The position numbers were made by a program, and so were the translations under genes. Shown here piece after piece: positions 8,778 through 16,670 of a DNA stretch of 40,179 bases. The stretch is from the NCBI RefSeq assembly GCF_001428665.1, contig NZ_LMIJ01000010.1, forward strand, positions 124,220 to 164,398, written 5' to 3'. The notes under the pieces were generated by a model. It did no database searches. It saw only the letters and a program-made list of their open reading frames with translations, and had not been told where the DNA came from. Source of the stretch: Acidovorax sp. Root219 (GTDB taxonomy: Bacteria; Pseudomonadota; Gammaproteobacteria; Burkholderiales; Burkholderiaceae_C). Each line of letters begins with the position of its first letter. Within the stretch, counting starts at the first letter, position 1.

Positions 8778-8813
8778 AAAAAAGCCCCTTCAAACCGCGG
8801 TGGCCGAAGGGGC
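8778..8813 (-). terminator. Intercistronic attenuator between gltI and gltJ
   Basis: On the minus strand GCCCCTTC (8813-8806) pairs with GAAGGGGC (8791-8784) across a 14-nt loop and is followed by six T (8783-8778). It lies just after the gltI stop and 60 bp before gltJ. Such partial terminators after the receptor gene are common in amino-acid ABC operons and give excess receptor over channel. Read-through is inferred, since gltJKL have no obvious promoter of their own. Confidence 0.78.
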
Positions 8814-8829
8814 GCAAGCATCCCGAAGA

Positions 8830-9729
8830 TTACTTCTTGGCGTAGTCTTCCATGGGCTTGTCGTTCGGGGCGGCCCAAGCCGCCTTGGTGGCGTCGGAAA
8901 TGGGCAGGCCGATCTTGGTGTTGGTCGGAGGCACGGGTTGCATGAACCACTTGTCGTACAGCTTGGCCAGCGAGCCGTCGGCGATCTGGCGCTTGATGCT
9001 GTCGTCCACGGCCTTCTTGAAGGCCGGGTCATCCTTGCGCAGCATGCAGGCGATAGGCTCCACCGACAGCACTTCGCCAACGATCTTGTAGTCGGCAGGG
9101 TTCTTGGACTTGGAGATGTTGGCAGCCAGGATCGAGCCATCCATCACGAAGGCGTCGGCACGGCCGGTTTCCAGCATCAGGAAGCTGTCGGCGTGGTCCT
9201 TGCCGAAGACTTCCTTGAAGTCGATGCCGCCAGAGCGCTCGTGCTTGCGCAGGGTCTGCACCGAGGTGGTGCCCGTGGTCGTGGCCACGGTCTTGCCGTT
9301 CAGGTCCTTGATGGAGGTGATGCCCGAATTGGCCTTCACGACGGTGCGAACTTCTTCCACATAGGTGGTCACGGCAAAGGCCACGTCCTTCTGGCGTGCG
9401 GCGTTGTTCGTGGTGGAGCCACATTCCAGGTCCACGGTGCCATTGGTTACCAGGGGAATGCGGTTTTGCGAGGTCACGGGCTGGTACTTGGTTTCCAGCT
9501 TGGCCAGGCCCAGTTGCTTCTGGATGTCGGCCAGGATGATTTCACCCATTTCGGTGTGGAAACCCACGTACTTGCCATTGCCCAGAGTGTAGGAAAGACC
9601 CGAAGACTCCCGCACACCCAGCGTCACGCTGCCCGAGGCCTTGATTTTGGCCAGGGTGTCGGTGGCTTGGGCGAATGCGCTGCCTGCAGCCAGGGCGGTC
9701 ACGGCAACCGCGAGCAAATGCTTCTTCAT
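8830..9729 (-). CDS. gltI: Glutamate/aspartate periplasmic binding protein GltI
   Basis: A 299-residue family-3 amino-acid receptor, close to the E. coli GltI length. The signal peptide MKKHLLAVAVTALAAGSAFA ends near residue 20. The mature protein carries SVTLGVRESSGLSYTLG and the ECGSTTNN segment typical of GltI and its relatives. The start at 9729 is set by a perfect AAGGAGAT; the longer frame to 9804 has no ribosome site and no signal peptide at its front. It delivers acidic amino acids to GltJKL. A paralogous receptor lies 112 bp upstream on the same strand. Confidence 0.94.
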   Translation of the reverse strand: MKKHLLAVAVTALAAGSAFAQATDTLAKIKASGSVTLGVRESSGLSYTLGNGKYVGFHTEMGEIILADIQKQLGLAKLETKYQPVTSQNRIPLVTNGTVDLECGSTTNNAARQKDVAFAVTTYVEEVRTVVKANSGITSIKDLNGKTVATTTGTTSVQTLRKHERSGGIDFKEVFGKDHADSFLMLETGRADAFVMDGSILAANISKSKNPADYKIVGEVLSVEPIACMLRKDDPAFKKAVDDSIKRQIADGSLAKLYDKWFMQPVPPTNTKIGLPISDATKAAWAAPNDKPMEDYAKK

Positions 9730-9841
9730 TGGGATCTCCTTGTGTGAAACGAAAAAAGGGGGGGATTTTAGAGATTTACCCAGCCCGGAAGCACCGGCGG
9801 GCAAAAAACCAAAAAGGGAACCACGCGACCAGCGATATTAG

Positions 9842-10735
9842 TCAGAACGGGACCTGGTCGGTAGGGTATTTCCAGAAGTCCCGCAACAGATAACTGACCG
9901 GAAGGTTCAGCGTGGTGTTGTTCGGGGGAATCGGTTTGGCGAACCACTTCTCATATATGGGGTAGATATCCCGGCTGGTGATGAGGCGGCGCATCTCCTC
10001 ATCCACCAGCTTCTTGAATTCGGGGTCATTCTTGGGCAGCATGATGGCCAGGGGCTCGGTGGTCATGAACCGGCCCACCACCTTCAAGGCACCCGGGTTC
10101 GGCCGGCCGGCGGCCAGGCCGTACAGCAGCACGTCGTCCATCACGAAGGCATCGGCCTCGCCCTTTTCCACCATCTCCACGGCCTTGGCGTGGTCGGGCG
10201 CTTCCAGGATGGTGATGCCCATCAGGCGCTCGCGGTTGGCCTGGTCGGCCGCCTTCAGCGGCGTGGTCCCCTTGGTGGACACCAGCTTCTTGCCATTGAG
10301 ATCTTCCACGCGGTCGATGGTGCTGGCGGATTTCACCAGCAGGCGCGCGCCGGTGATGAAATGCGGCACCGTGAAGGCCACCTTCTGGCGCCGCTCGGCA
10401 TTGTTGGTGGTGGAGCCGCACTCCATGTCGGCCTTGCCCTGCTCGATCATCGCAATCCGGTTGGCTGGCGTGACCGCCAGGAACTCGACCTGCATGTCCT
10501 TCTTGCCCGTCTTCTTGCGCACCACGTCGGCCAGGCGCAGGCACAGGTCCATGGCGTAGCCCACCGGCTTGCCTGTCTTGGTGTCGATATACGAGAAGGG
10601 CACTGACGACTCGCGGTACGCGATCACCATCTTGCCGCCACCGCTGACGCGTTCGAGCACCCCCTGCGCAGACGCCGCGGATGCGCAGCACAAGGCAGCA
10701 ATGCCCCACGCCAAACCCCAATGCTGAACTTTCAT
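9842..10735 (-). CDS. Second family-3 amino-acid receptor, GltI paralog
   Basis: A 297-residue periplasmic binding protein with a signal peptide (MKVQHWGLAWGIAALCCASAASA). It shares with GltI the ECGSTTNN segment, the NGK-TTGTT/KGTT block, the DAFVMD strand and the closing KWFxxPxPPxNT. It has no permease of its own, so it may load the neighbouring GltJK channel with a different ligand or affinity. The ATG at 10735 starts right at the signal peptide; the longer frame to 10888 has no such support. A possible sigma-70 promoter (TTGGAA, 18 nt, TACAGT; 10871-10842 on the minus strand) lies upstream. It could also be read with the LysR gene above it. Confidence 0.9.
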   Translation of the reverse strand: MKVQHWGLAWGIAALCCASAASAQGVLERVSGGGKMVIAYRESSVPFSYIDTKTGKPVGYAMDLCLRLADVVRKKTGKKDMQVEFLAVTPANRIAMIEQGKADMECGSTTNNAERRQKVAFTVPHFITGARLLVKSASTIDRVEDLNGKKLVSTKGTTPLKAADQANRERLMGITILEAPDHAKAVEMVEKGEADAFVMDDVLLYGLAAGRPNPGALKVVGRFMTTEPLAIMLPKNDPEFKKLVDEEMRRLITSRDIYPIYEKWFAKPIPPNNTTLNLPVSYLLRDFWKYPTDQVPF

Positions 10736-10940
10736 GCGGATGTCTCGGTAAATAGGAAGTGGAATCAGATTTGCAATCTTCGTGCCACCGTGGGGCCTGA
10801 AAGAGACTACATCGCCATCGCTGATCCAGCAATGGGGGCGACTGTACGTGTCGTTACCATGAAATTCCAATGCCGTTTGCGCGGACAACTATGCAAACTG
10901 TTTATATCCGTATTTACCCTAGGCATGAAAAACCGGCTGT

Positions 10941-11867
10941 TCATGCCGCCTGCGCCTGCAGATAAGTCCACAGGGCCTGGGCCGTGCCCTTGGGCGCTTC
11001 CTTGCCCGAGGGCTTTTCACGGTAGGCGCGCACATCCATGGTCATCTGCAGGCCCTCGGTGTCCGGCGGGGCGGCACTGACCAGCTTGCGCGTGCGCAGC
11101 TCTTTCTTGACAGCGCTGTGGGGCAGGAAGGCCACGCCATGCCCTTCGAGCGCCATGGCCTTGAGGCCCTCGGCCATGTCGGTCTCGTAGACCCGGTCCA
11201 GGTGGATCGCCGTGCCCGACTCCTTGAGGATCAGCTCCGTCACCCGCCCCAGGTAGGCACCGGGCGCATAGCCCAGGTAGGGCAGCGGCTGGCCCACCCG
11301 GCCCGGTAGCCGGAACAGAGGCTGCCCGTCGGCGTCGGCCTTGGAGTACGGGGACAGCACCTCCTGGCCCAGGCTCACCATCTCGTAGCGGTCGGCATCG
11401 AGCTGGAAGGGCTGTGAGGGGTGGTGGTAGGCGATCAGCAGGTCGCAGCCCCCTTCCACCAGGCGCATCACGGCGTCGTGCACGTTCAGGGCGATCAGCC
11501 GGCTCTTGAAGGGGCCGAACTTGTCGTGCAGGCTCGACACCCAGGCCGGGAAGAAGGTGAAGGCCAGCGTGTGCGGCACCGCGAACTCGATCATGTCCTT
11601 GCCTGCACTGGTGTGCGCGCGCAGCATGGCCCGGGTGTTCTGCAGCGCCTGCAGCATCTCCAGCGCCTGGTCGTACAGGGTTTTGCCGGCCGGCGTGAGG
11701 CGCGTGGGGTAGGAGCTGCGGTCCACCAGATCGGTACCGGCCCAGGCCTCCAGGGCCTGGATGCGCCGCGAAAAGGCGGGCTGCGTCACATGCCGCAACT
11801 GGGCGGACCGGCTGAAGCTGCGCGTTTCCGCAAGACTGACGAAATCTTCAAGCCACTTGGTTTCCAT
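10941..11867 (-). CDS. LysR-family regulator, HypT-like
   Basis: A 308-residue LysR-type regulator. Its N terminus, METKWLEDFVSLAETRSFS, followed by VTQPAFSRRIQALE, strongly resembles E. coli HypT (YjiE), the hypochlorite-responsive regulator, more than a typical LysR start. The winged helix covers about residues 1-60 and the effector domain about 90-300. It diverges from the TRAP transporter and lies upstream of the GltI paralog on the same strand, so either could be its target. No clear ribosome site precedes the ATG at 11867. Similarity to HypT is by eye; whether it senses oxidants is unknown. Confidence 0.88.
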   Translation of the reverse strand: METKWLEDFVSLAETRSFSRSAQLRHVTQPAFSRRIQALEAWAGTDLVDRSSYPTRLTPAGKTLYDQALEMLQALQNTRAMLRAHTSAGKDMIEFAVPHTLAFTFFPAWVSSLHDKFGPFKSRLIALNVHDAVMRLVEGGCDLLIAYHHPSQPFQLDADRYEMVSLGQEVLSPYSKADADGQPLFRLPGRVGQPLPYLGYAPGAYLGRVTELILKESGTAIHLDRVYETDMAEGLKAMALEGHGVAFLPHSAVKKELRTRKLVSAAPPDTEGLQMTMDVRAYREKPSGKEAPKGTAQALWTYLQAQAA

Positions 11868-11939
11868 CGGTGCATTATCGGTGCCGGCCCTGCCGCGTGC
11901 TGGCCTGTGGTGGAAAGCCTGTACAAGGGTTTATCCATA

Positions 11940-11960
11940 GCGCACCATTGGTGTGCACAC
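11940..11960. promoter_or_regulatory. Overlapping palindromes between LysR gene and dctQ
   Basis: An imperfect 17-bp palindrome (11940-11956, core CACCATTGGTG) runs into a perfect 10-bp palindrome GTGTGCACAC (11951-11960). They sit between the divergent LysR and dctQ genes, 73 bp above the LysR start, a usual place for a LysR-type site. The link is positional inference. The rest of the roughly 220-bp gap shows nothing clear; dctQ has no obvious ribosome site. Confidence 0.35.
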
Positions 11961-12088
11961 ATAGCAACGCACCGCATAATAGGGAAAGTTGCGTCCAAAG
12001 CGCGCTCCCGCGTCACGGCCCCAGGTGCACAACACCGGCGGGCAGAGCGACCGGCCCGTCCTGTTTGTTCTCCTGTACCGCCGCCCCG

Positions 12089-12652
12089 ATGTCCTCCACC
12101 CCTCCCCAAGGGCCGGTGACCGACGCCTCCGTGCCCGTCGCCGCCCCTGACTCCGAAGAACCCCGCTCCCTGCGCATCGAGGACTGGCTCACCGTCATCG
12201 TCATGGCTGCGCTGGCGCTGATCACCTTTGCCAATGTGCTGGTGCGCTACTTCACCAGTTCCTCCTTCGCCTGGACGGAAGAGATCTCCGTCTTCCTGAT
12301 GATCGTGCTGGCCCTGGTGGCGGGCTCCGCCGCCGTGGCACGCGACCAGCACATCCGCATCGAATACTTTGCCGAAGGCGGCTCGGCCGCGCGCCGCAAG
12401 CGCCTGGCGCAGCTGGGCGCCGTGGCCGTGGCCGTGCTGTTCGCGCTGATCGCGGTGCTCAGCGTGCGCGTGGTCTGGGACGACTACCGCTTTGGCGAGA
12501 CCTCGCCGGGCATCGGCGTGCCGCAGTGGTGGTATTCCATCTGGCTGCCCGTCATCTCGGCGCTGATCGCTGCGCGGGCCGTGGGCCTGCTGCTGCGCCG
12601 CAGCCGTGAAGCGCTGCGGCCCGAAAGCCCCGCCGAGGACGCACAGCCATGA
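12089..12652 (+). CDS. dctQ: TRAP transporter small permease (DctQ)
   Basis: A 187-residue small membrane subunit of a TRAP dicarboxylate-type transporter with four hydrophobic segments (about residues 30-52, 66-86, 104-128 and 145-167). The LxxxNVxxRYF-like stretch FANVLVRYFTSSSFAWTEEI is typical of DctQ. It bridges the receptor DctP and the large permease DctM. The start is placed at MSSTPPQ because upstream sequence in the same frame is unlike the family; no strong ribosome site is seen. It overlaps dctM by ATGA. Confidence 0.88.
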   Translation: MSSTPPQGPVTDASVPVAAPDSEEPRSLRIEDWLTVIVMAALALITFANVLVRYFTSSSFAWTEEISVFLMIVLALVAGSAAVARDQHIRIEYFAEGGSAARRKRLAQLGAVAVAVLFALIAVLSVRVVWDDYRFGETSPGIGVPQWWYSIWLPVISALIAARAVGLLLRRSREALRPESPAEDAQP

Positions 12653-13947
12653 TCGCCACGCTCCTGTTCGTGGCCTTCCTGGGCCTGATGTTCCTGGGCG
12701 TGCCGATAGGCGCTGCCCTGGGGCTGGCCGGTGCCGCCGCGATTGCGCTGGCGAATGCCGACAGCCAGTGGTTCGGCCTGCTGGCCGTGCCGCAGAACTT
12801 CTATGCCGGCCTGGGCAAGTACCCGCTGCTGGCGATTCCGATGTTCGTGCTGGTCGGCTCCATCTTCGACCGCTCGGGCGTGGCCCTGCGCCTGGTGAAC
12901 TTCGCCGTGGCCATCGTCGGACGCGGCCCGGGCATGCTGCCGCTGGTGGCGATTGCCGTGGCCATGTTCCTGGGCGGCATCTCGGGCTCGGGCCCGGCCA
13001 ACGCCGCCGCCGTGGGCGGCGTGATGATCGCGGCCATGTCGCGCGCGGGCTACCCGCCCTCGTTCTCGGCCAGCGTGGTGGGGGCGGCTGCGGCCACCGA
13101 CATCCTGATACCGCCGTCCGTCGCCTTCATCATCTACTCGGTGCTGGTGCCGGGCGCCTCGGTGCCCGCGCTGTTCGCTGCCGGCATGATCCCGGGCATC
13201 CTGGCCGGCATCGCATTGATCATTCCGGCCGTGTGGATGGCGCGCAAGCACAAGATGGGTGCGCTCGAATCCACCATGCCCCGCCCCCCGTTCTGGAAGA
13301 GCCTGCGCGAAGCCCTGTGGGGCCTGGCCGCACCGGTGCTGATCCTGGGCGGCATGCGCGCCGGCTGGTTCACACCCACCGAAGCGGCCGTGGTAGCGGT
13401 GTTCTACGGCCTCTTCGTGGGCATGGTGATCCACCGCACGATCAAGGTGCGCGACCTGTTCCCCATCCTGCGCGAATCGGGCGAGCTGTCGGCCGTGATC
13501 CTGCTCGTGGTCTCGCTCGCGGGGATTTTTGCCTACTCGCTGTCCACCCTCGGGGTGATCGACCCGGTGGCCAAGGCCATCGTGAATTCGGGCCTGGGCG
13601 AATACGGCGTGCTGGCGCTGCTGATCGTGCTGCTCATCACCGTGGGCATGTTCCTCGACGGCATCTCCATCTTCCTGATCTTCGTGCCGCTGCTCCTGCC
13701 CATCATGCAGCACTACCAGTGGGACCCGGTCTGGTTCGGCGTGATCCTGACGCTCAAGGTGGCGCTGGGCCAGTTCACCCCGCCGCTGGCGGTGAACCTG
13801 ATGGTCTCGTGCCGCATCGCCGGCGTGCGCATGGAATCGACCGTGCGCTGGGTGGGCTGGATGCTGTTCGCCATGTTCCTCGTGATGGTGCTGGTGATCG
13901 CCTTCCCGCCACTGGCACTGTGGTTGCCGGCGCGACTGGGCTACTGA
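12649..13947 (+). CDS. dctM: TRAP transporter large permease (DctM)
   Basis: A 432-residue DctM subunit with about twelve hydrophobic segments, the sodium-driven channel of the TRAP system. Family features include the GGISGSGPANAAAVGGVMI segment near residues 106-124 and a late region, LKVALGQFTPPLAVNL, near 368-383. It begins within the dctQ stop (ATGA overlap). The 66 bp after it hold only the dctP ribosome site. Confidence 0.94.
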   Translation: MIATLLFVAFLGLMFLGVPIGAALGLAGAAAIALANADSQWFGLLAVPQNFYAGLGKYPLLAIPMFVLVGSIFDRSGVALRLVNFAVAIVGRGPGMLPLVAIAVAMFLGGISGSGPANAAAVGGVMIAAMSRAGYPPSFSASVVGAAAATDILIPPSVAFIIYSVLVPGASVPALFAAGMIPGILAGIALIIPAVWMARKHKMGALESTMPRPPFWKSLREALWGLAAPVLILGGMRAGWFTPTEAAVVAVFYGLFVGMVIHRTIKVRDLFPILRESGELSAVILLVVSLAGIFAYSLSTLGVIDPVAKAIVNSGLGEYGVLALLIVLLITVGMFLDGISIFLIFVPLLLPIMQHYQWDPVWFGVILTLKVALGQFTPPLAVNLMVSCRIAGVRMESTVRWVGWMLFAMFLVMVLVIAFPPLALWLPARLGY

Positions 13948-14013
13948 CCCGTAGTAAACCCCGAGACCGATTTGCTTTTAACCCTACAAAATTGACCCCA
14001 GGAGACTGACAAC

Positions 14014-15051
14014 ATGAAATTGCGCACCTTTCTGACTTCCGCCGTGGCCGCTGCCGCCGCACTGGCCTTCGCCGCCCCGGCCGCCATCGCACAGACGGCC
14101 TACAAGAGCGAATACCGCATGTCCCTGGTGCTGGGCACTGCCTTCCCCTGGGGCAAGGGCGGTGAGCTGTGGGCCAACAAGGTGCGCGAACGCACGCAGG
14201 GCCGCATCAACATCAAGCTGTACCCCGGTGTCTCGCTGATCCAGGGCGACCAGACGCGCGAGTTCTCGGCGCTGCGCCAGGGCGTGATCGACATGGCGGT
14301 GGGCTCCACCATCAACTGGTCGCCCCAGGTCAAGCAGCTGAACCTGTTCTCGCTGCCCTTCCTGATGCCCGACTACGCCGCAGTGGACGCACTCACGCAG
14401 GGCGAAGTCGGCAAGAACATCTTCAGCACGCTGGACAAGGCCGGCGTGGTGCCCCTGGCCTGGGGCGAGAACGGCTACCGCGAGATCTCCAATTCCAAGA
14501 AAGCCATCAAGACCCCTGACGACCTGAAGGGCCTGAAGATCCGCGTGGTGGGCTCGCCCCTGTTCCTGGACACCTTCACCGCGCTGGGCGCCAACCCCAC
14601 TCAGATGAGCTGGGCCGATGCCCAGCCCGCCATGGCCAGTGGCGCCGTGGACGGCCAGGAGAACCCGATCGCCGTGTACATGGCCGCCAAGCTGCACACC
14701 GTGGCCCAGAAGCACGTGACCATGTGGGGCTACATCAACGACCCGCTGATCTTCGTGGTGAACAAGGACATCTGGAACTCCTGGACGCCGGCTGACCGCG
14801 AGATCGTCAAGCAGGCCGCCATCGACGCCGGCAAGGAAGAGATCGCCATCGCGCGCAAGGGCATGGTCGAGGCCGACAAGCCCCTGCTCAAGGACATCGC
14901 AGCCAATGGCGTGACCGTGACCCAGCTGAGTCCCGCCGAGCGCGAGGCCTTCGTGAAGGCCACCCGCCCCGTGTTCGAGAAGTGGAAGGGCCAGATCGGT
15001 GCCGACCTGGTGGCCCAGGCCGAAAAGGCGATTGCCGCGCGCAAGCAATAA
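14014..15051 (+). CDS. dctP: TRAP transporter periplasmic receptor (DctP)
   Basis: A 345-residue DctP-family receptor with a signal peptide of about 26 residues ending AAIA. R177 in GLKIRVVGSP is the conserved arginine that usually binds a ligand carboxylate, and the DGQENPI motif follows at about 213-219. This supports an organic acid as substrate, but the exact acid is unknown. AGGAGA lies 9 nt before the ATG. It is the last gene of the dctQ-dctM-dctP operon and is followed by a strong terminator. The atypical order (receptor last) is common in betaproteobacteria. Confidence 0.94.
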   Translation: MKLRTFLTSAVAAAAALAFAAPAAIAQTAYKSEYRMSLVLGTAFPWGKGGELWANKVRERTQGRINIKLYPGVSLIQGDQTREFSALRQGVIDMAVGSTINWSPQVKQLNLFSLPFLMPDYAAVDALTQGEVGKNIFSTLDKAGVVPLAWGENGYREISNSKKAIKTPDDLKGLKIRVVGSPLFLDTFTALGANPTQMSWADAQPAMASGAVDGQENPIAVYMAAKLHTVAQKHVTMWGYINDPLIFVVNKDIWNSWTPADREIVKQAAIDAGKEEIAIARKGMVEADKPLLKDIAANGVTVTQLSPAEREAFVKATRPVFEKWKGQIGADLVAQAEKAIAARKQ

Positions 15052-15098
15052 ACGCATAAGCACATACCGGCAGCCGATAAGGGCGGCCCGCACAATCC

Positions 15099-15130
15099 AA
15101 GGCGCCCCCTGTAACAAGGGGCGCCTTTTT
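15099..15130 (+). terminator. Intrinsic terminator of the TRAP operon
   Basis: GGCGCCCC (15101-15108) pairs with GGGGCGCC (15118-15125) across a 9-nt loop, followed by five T (15126-15130). It lies about 50 bp after dctP. Confidence 0.9.
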
Positions 15131-15141
15131 CGTGGGCGGCC

Positions 15142-15161
15142 GCCGGGGTGGCCACCCCGGC
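15142..15161. repeat. 20-bp perfect palindrome upstream of the efflux operon
   Basis: GCCGGGGTGGCCACCCCGGC is its own reverse complement with no loop. It sits between the TRAP terminator and the RND operon start, about 150 bp before the first RND gene. Around 15218-15244 a further AAAGCC/GGCTTT pair appears with an A-run that would suit only a minus-strand terminator, for which no gene is seen. A possible promoter TTGCCA (15243-15248), 17 nt, CATATG is weak. Nothing else stands out in the 15131-15309 gap. Confidence 0.5.
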
Positions 15162-15309
15162 TGGCCCGATGCTTGCAAGCGCTGCTGCGGTGCGGGACGC
15201 GCGCGCATCTGTCTGAAAAAAGCCCGCCAACAGGCTCCGGCTTTGCCAACTTTATCGTGCGTACACATATGGCCCCCACAATGCCTTCAACTCTGACTCA
15301 CCGTCTCCC

Positions 15310-16608
15310 ATGCCGTTCCTTCTGAATGCCGCACGCCCGGCTGCCACGGGCTCGCTGACGCTGGCCCCCGCCCCCGTCCGCCCTGCTGCCCTCCCCTTGT
15401 CCCGGCTGAGCCCGGCCTGGGCACGAACCTGCATCGCTGCCCTGTGCATCGGCGGCCTGGTGGCCTGCTCCGGCAAGGACCAGCCCCCCCAGGCCGGGGC
15501 CGGCAAGCCGGCCGGTGAACCGGCGGTGGGCGTGGTGGTGCTGGCCCCCGAAAGCCAGACCCTGAGCACGGAGCTGCCGGGCCGCACGGCGGCCTTCCAG
15601 AACGCCGACATCCGCCCGCAGATCAACGGCATCATCCAGAAGCGCCTGTTCACCGAGGGCGCGCTGGTCAAGGCCGGCCAGCCGCTGTACCAGGTGGACC
15701 CGGCCACCTACGAAGCCGCCCAGGCCAGCGCCCAGGCAGTGCTCGCCAAGGCGCAGGCCACGGCGCGCACGGCCCAGGTCAACGCCAAACGCAATGCGGA
15801 ACTGGTCGAGATCGACGCCATCAGCCGCCAGGTCTTCGACGAAAGCCAGGCGGCGGTGCAGCAGACCCAGGCCGACGTGGGCGTGGCGCAGGCGGCGCTG
15901 GACGCTGCTCGCATCAACATGCGCTACACACGCCTGCTGGCCCCCATCTCCGGGCGCATCGGGCTGTCGGCCGTCACGGCCGGCGCCCTGGTCACGGCGA
16001 ACCAGGCCAATGCGCTGACCACCATCCAGCAGCTCGACCCGATCCAGGTGGACATCACGCAGTCCAGCGCGGAGCTGCTGCAGCTGCGCAGGCAATGGCA
16101 GGAAGGCAAGTTCACGCGCGTGGATTCCAACCAGGCCAAGGTGAAGCTCATCCTGGAGGATGGCTCGACCTACGAAAAGGAAGGCACGCTGCAGTTCACC
16201 GGCACCGCAGTGAACCCGACCTCGGGTGCGATCACCCTGCGAGCGACCTTCCCGAACCCCGACCATTTCATCATGCCCGGCATGTACGTACGCTCCCAGT
16301 TGGCCACCAGCGTGGCGCCACAGGCCCTGTTGCTGCCCCAGGAGGCCGTGATCCGCAACGCCGCCGGCGAGCCCAGCGTGCAGGTGGTGGGCGAGGACAA
16401 CAAGCTCACCAAACGCCCGGTGGAACTCGGCCAGGCCGTAGGCAACCGCTGGCTGGTGATCTCGGGCGTCAAGGCCGGTGAAAAGGTGATGGTGGACGGC
16501 TTCCAGAAGGCCCGCGTGGGCCAGACGGTCAAGCCCACGGTGGTCAAGCCACGCGACAAGGCCGCACCTGCGGCGGCCACGGCCTCGTCGGCCGCCGCCA
16601 GCTCCTGA
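15310..16608 (+). CDS. RND efflux membrane-fusion lipoprotein (AcrA/MexA type)
   Basis: A 432-residue periplasmic adaptor of a tripartite drug-efflux pump. The lipobox LVAC places the lipidated cysteine at C53. The n-region before it is unusually long; a TTG at codon 30 would give a normal 24-residue lipoprotein signal, but neither start has a good ribosome site. The lipoyl/hairpin region follows, with GRTAAFQNADIRPQINGIIQ, long alanine- and glutamine-rich helices (about 135-200) and the APISGRIGLS return strand. The C terminus is Ala/Pro-rich. It joins the inner-membrane pump to the outer-membrane channel encoded next. Confidence 0.93.
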   Translation: MPFLLNAARPAATGSLTLAPAPVRPAALPLSRLSPAWARTCIAALCIGGLVACSGKDQPPQAGAGKPAGEPAVGVVVLAPESQTLSTELPGRTAAFQNADIRPQINGIIQKRLFTEGALVKAGQPLYQVDPATYEAAQASAQAVLAKAQATARTAQVNAKRNAELVEIDAISRQVFDESQAAVQQTQADVGVAQAALDAARINMRYTRLLAPISGRIGLSAVTAGALVTANQANALTTIQQLDPIQVDITQSSAELLQLRRQWQEGKFTRVDSNQAKVKLILEDGSTYEKEGTLQFTGTAVNPTSGAITLRATFPNPDHFIMPGMYVRSQLATSVAPQALLLPQEAVIRNAAGEPSVQVVGEDNKLTKRPVELGQAVGNRWLVISGVKAGEKVMVDGFQKARVGQTVKPTVVKPRDKAAPAAATASSAAASS

Positions 16609-16670
16609 GGCGCGCTGCGCGCAACGCCTCGCCCGACCGACCTGCGACCCCACCACACCCACGCTGATCC

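Noticed and set aside
6429..8945. Plus-strand open frame of 838 codons opposite gltL-gltK-gltJ
   Set aside because: It is antisense to three well-recognised transporter genes. The His- and Asp-rich product resembles no family.
9730..9841. Hairpin GCCCG/CGGGC between the two GltI-like genes as a terminator
   Set aside because: No T tract follows the stem on the minus strand. The region also lacks a convincing sigma-70 promoter, so it was not annotated.
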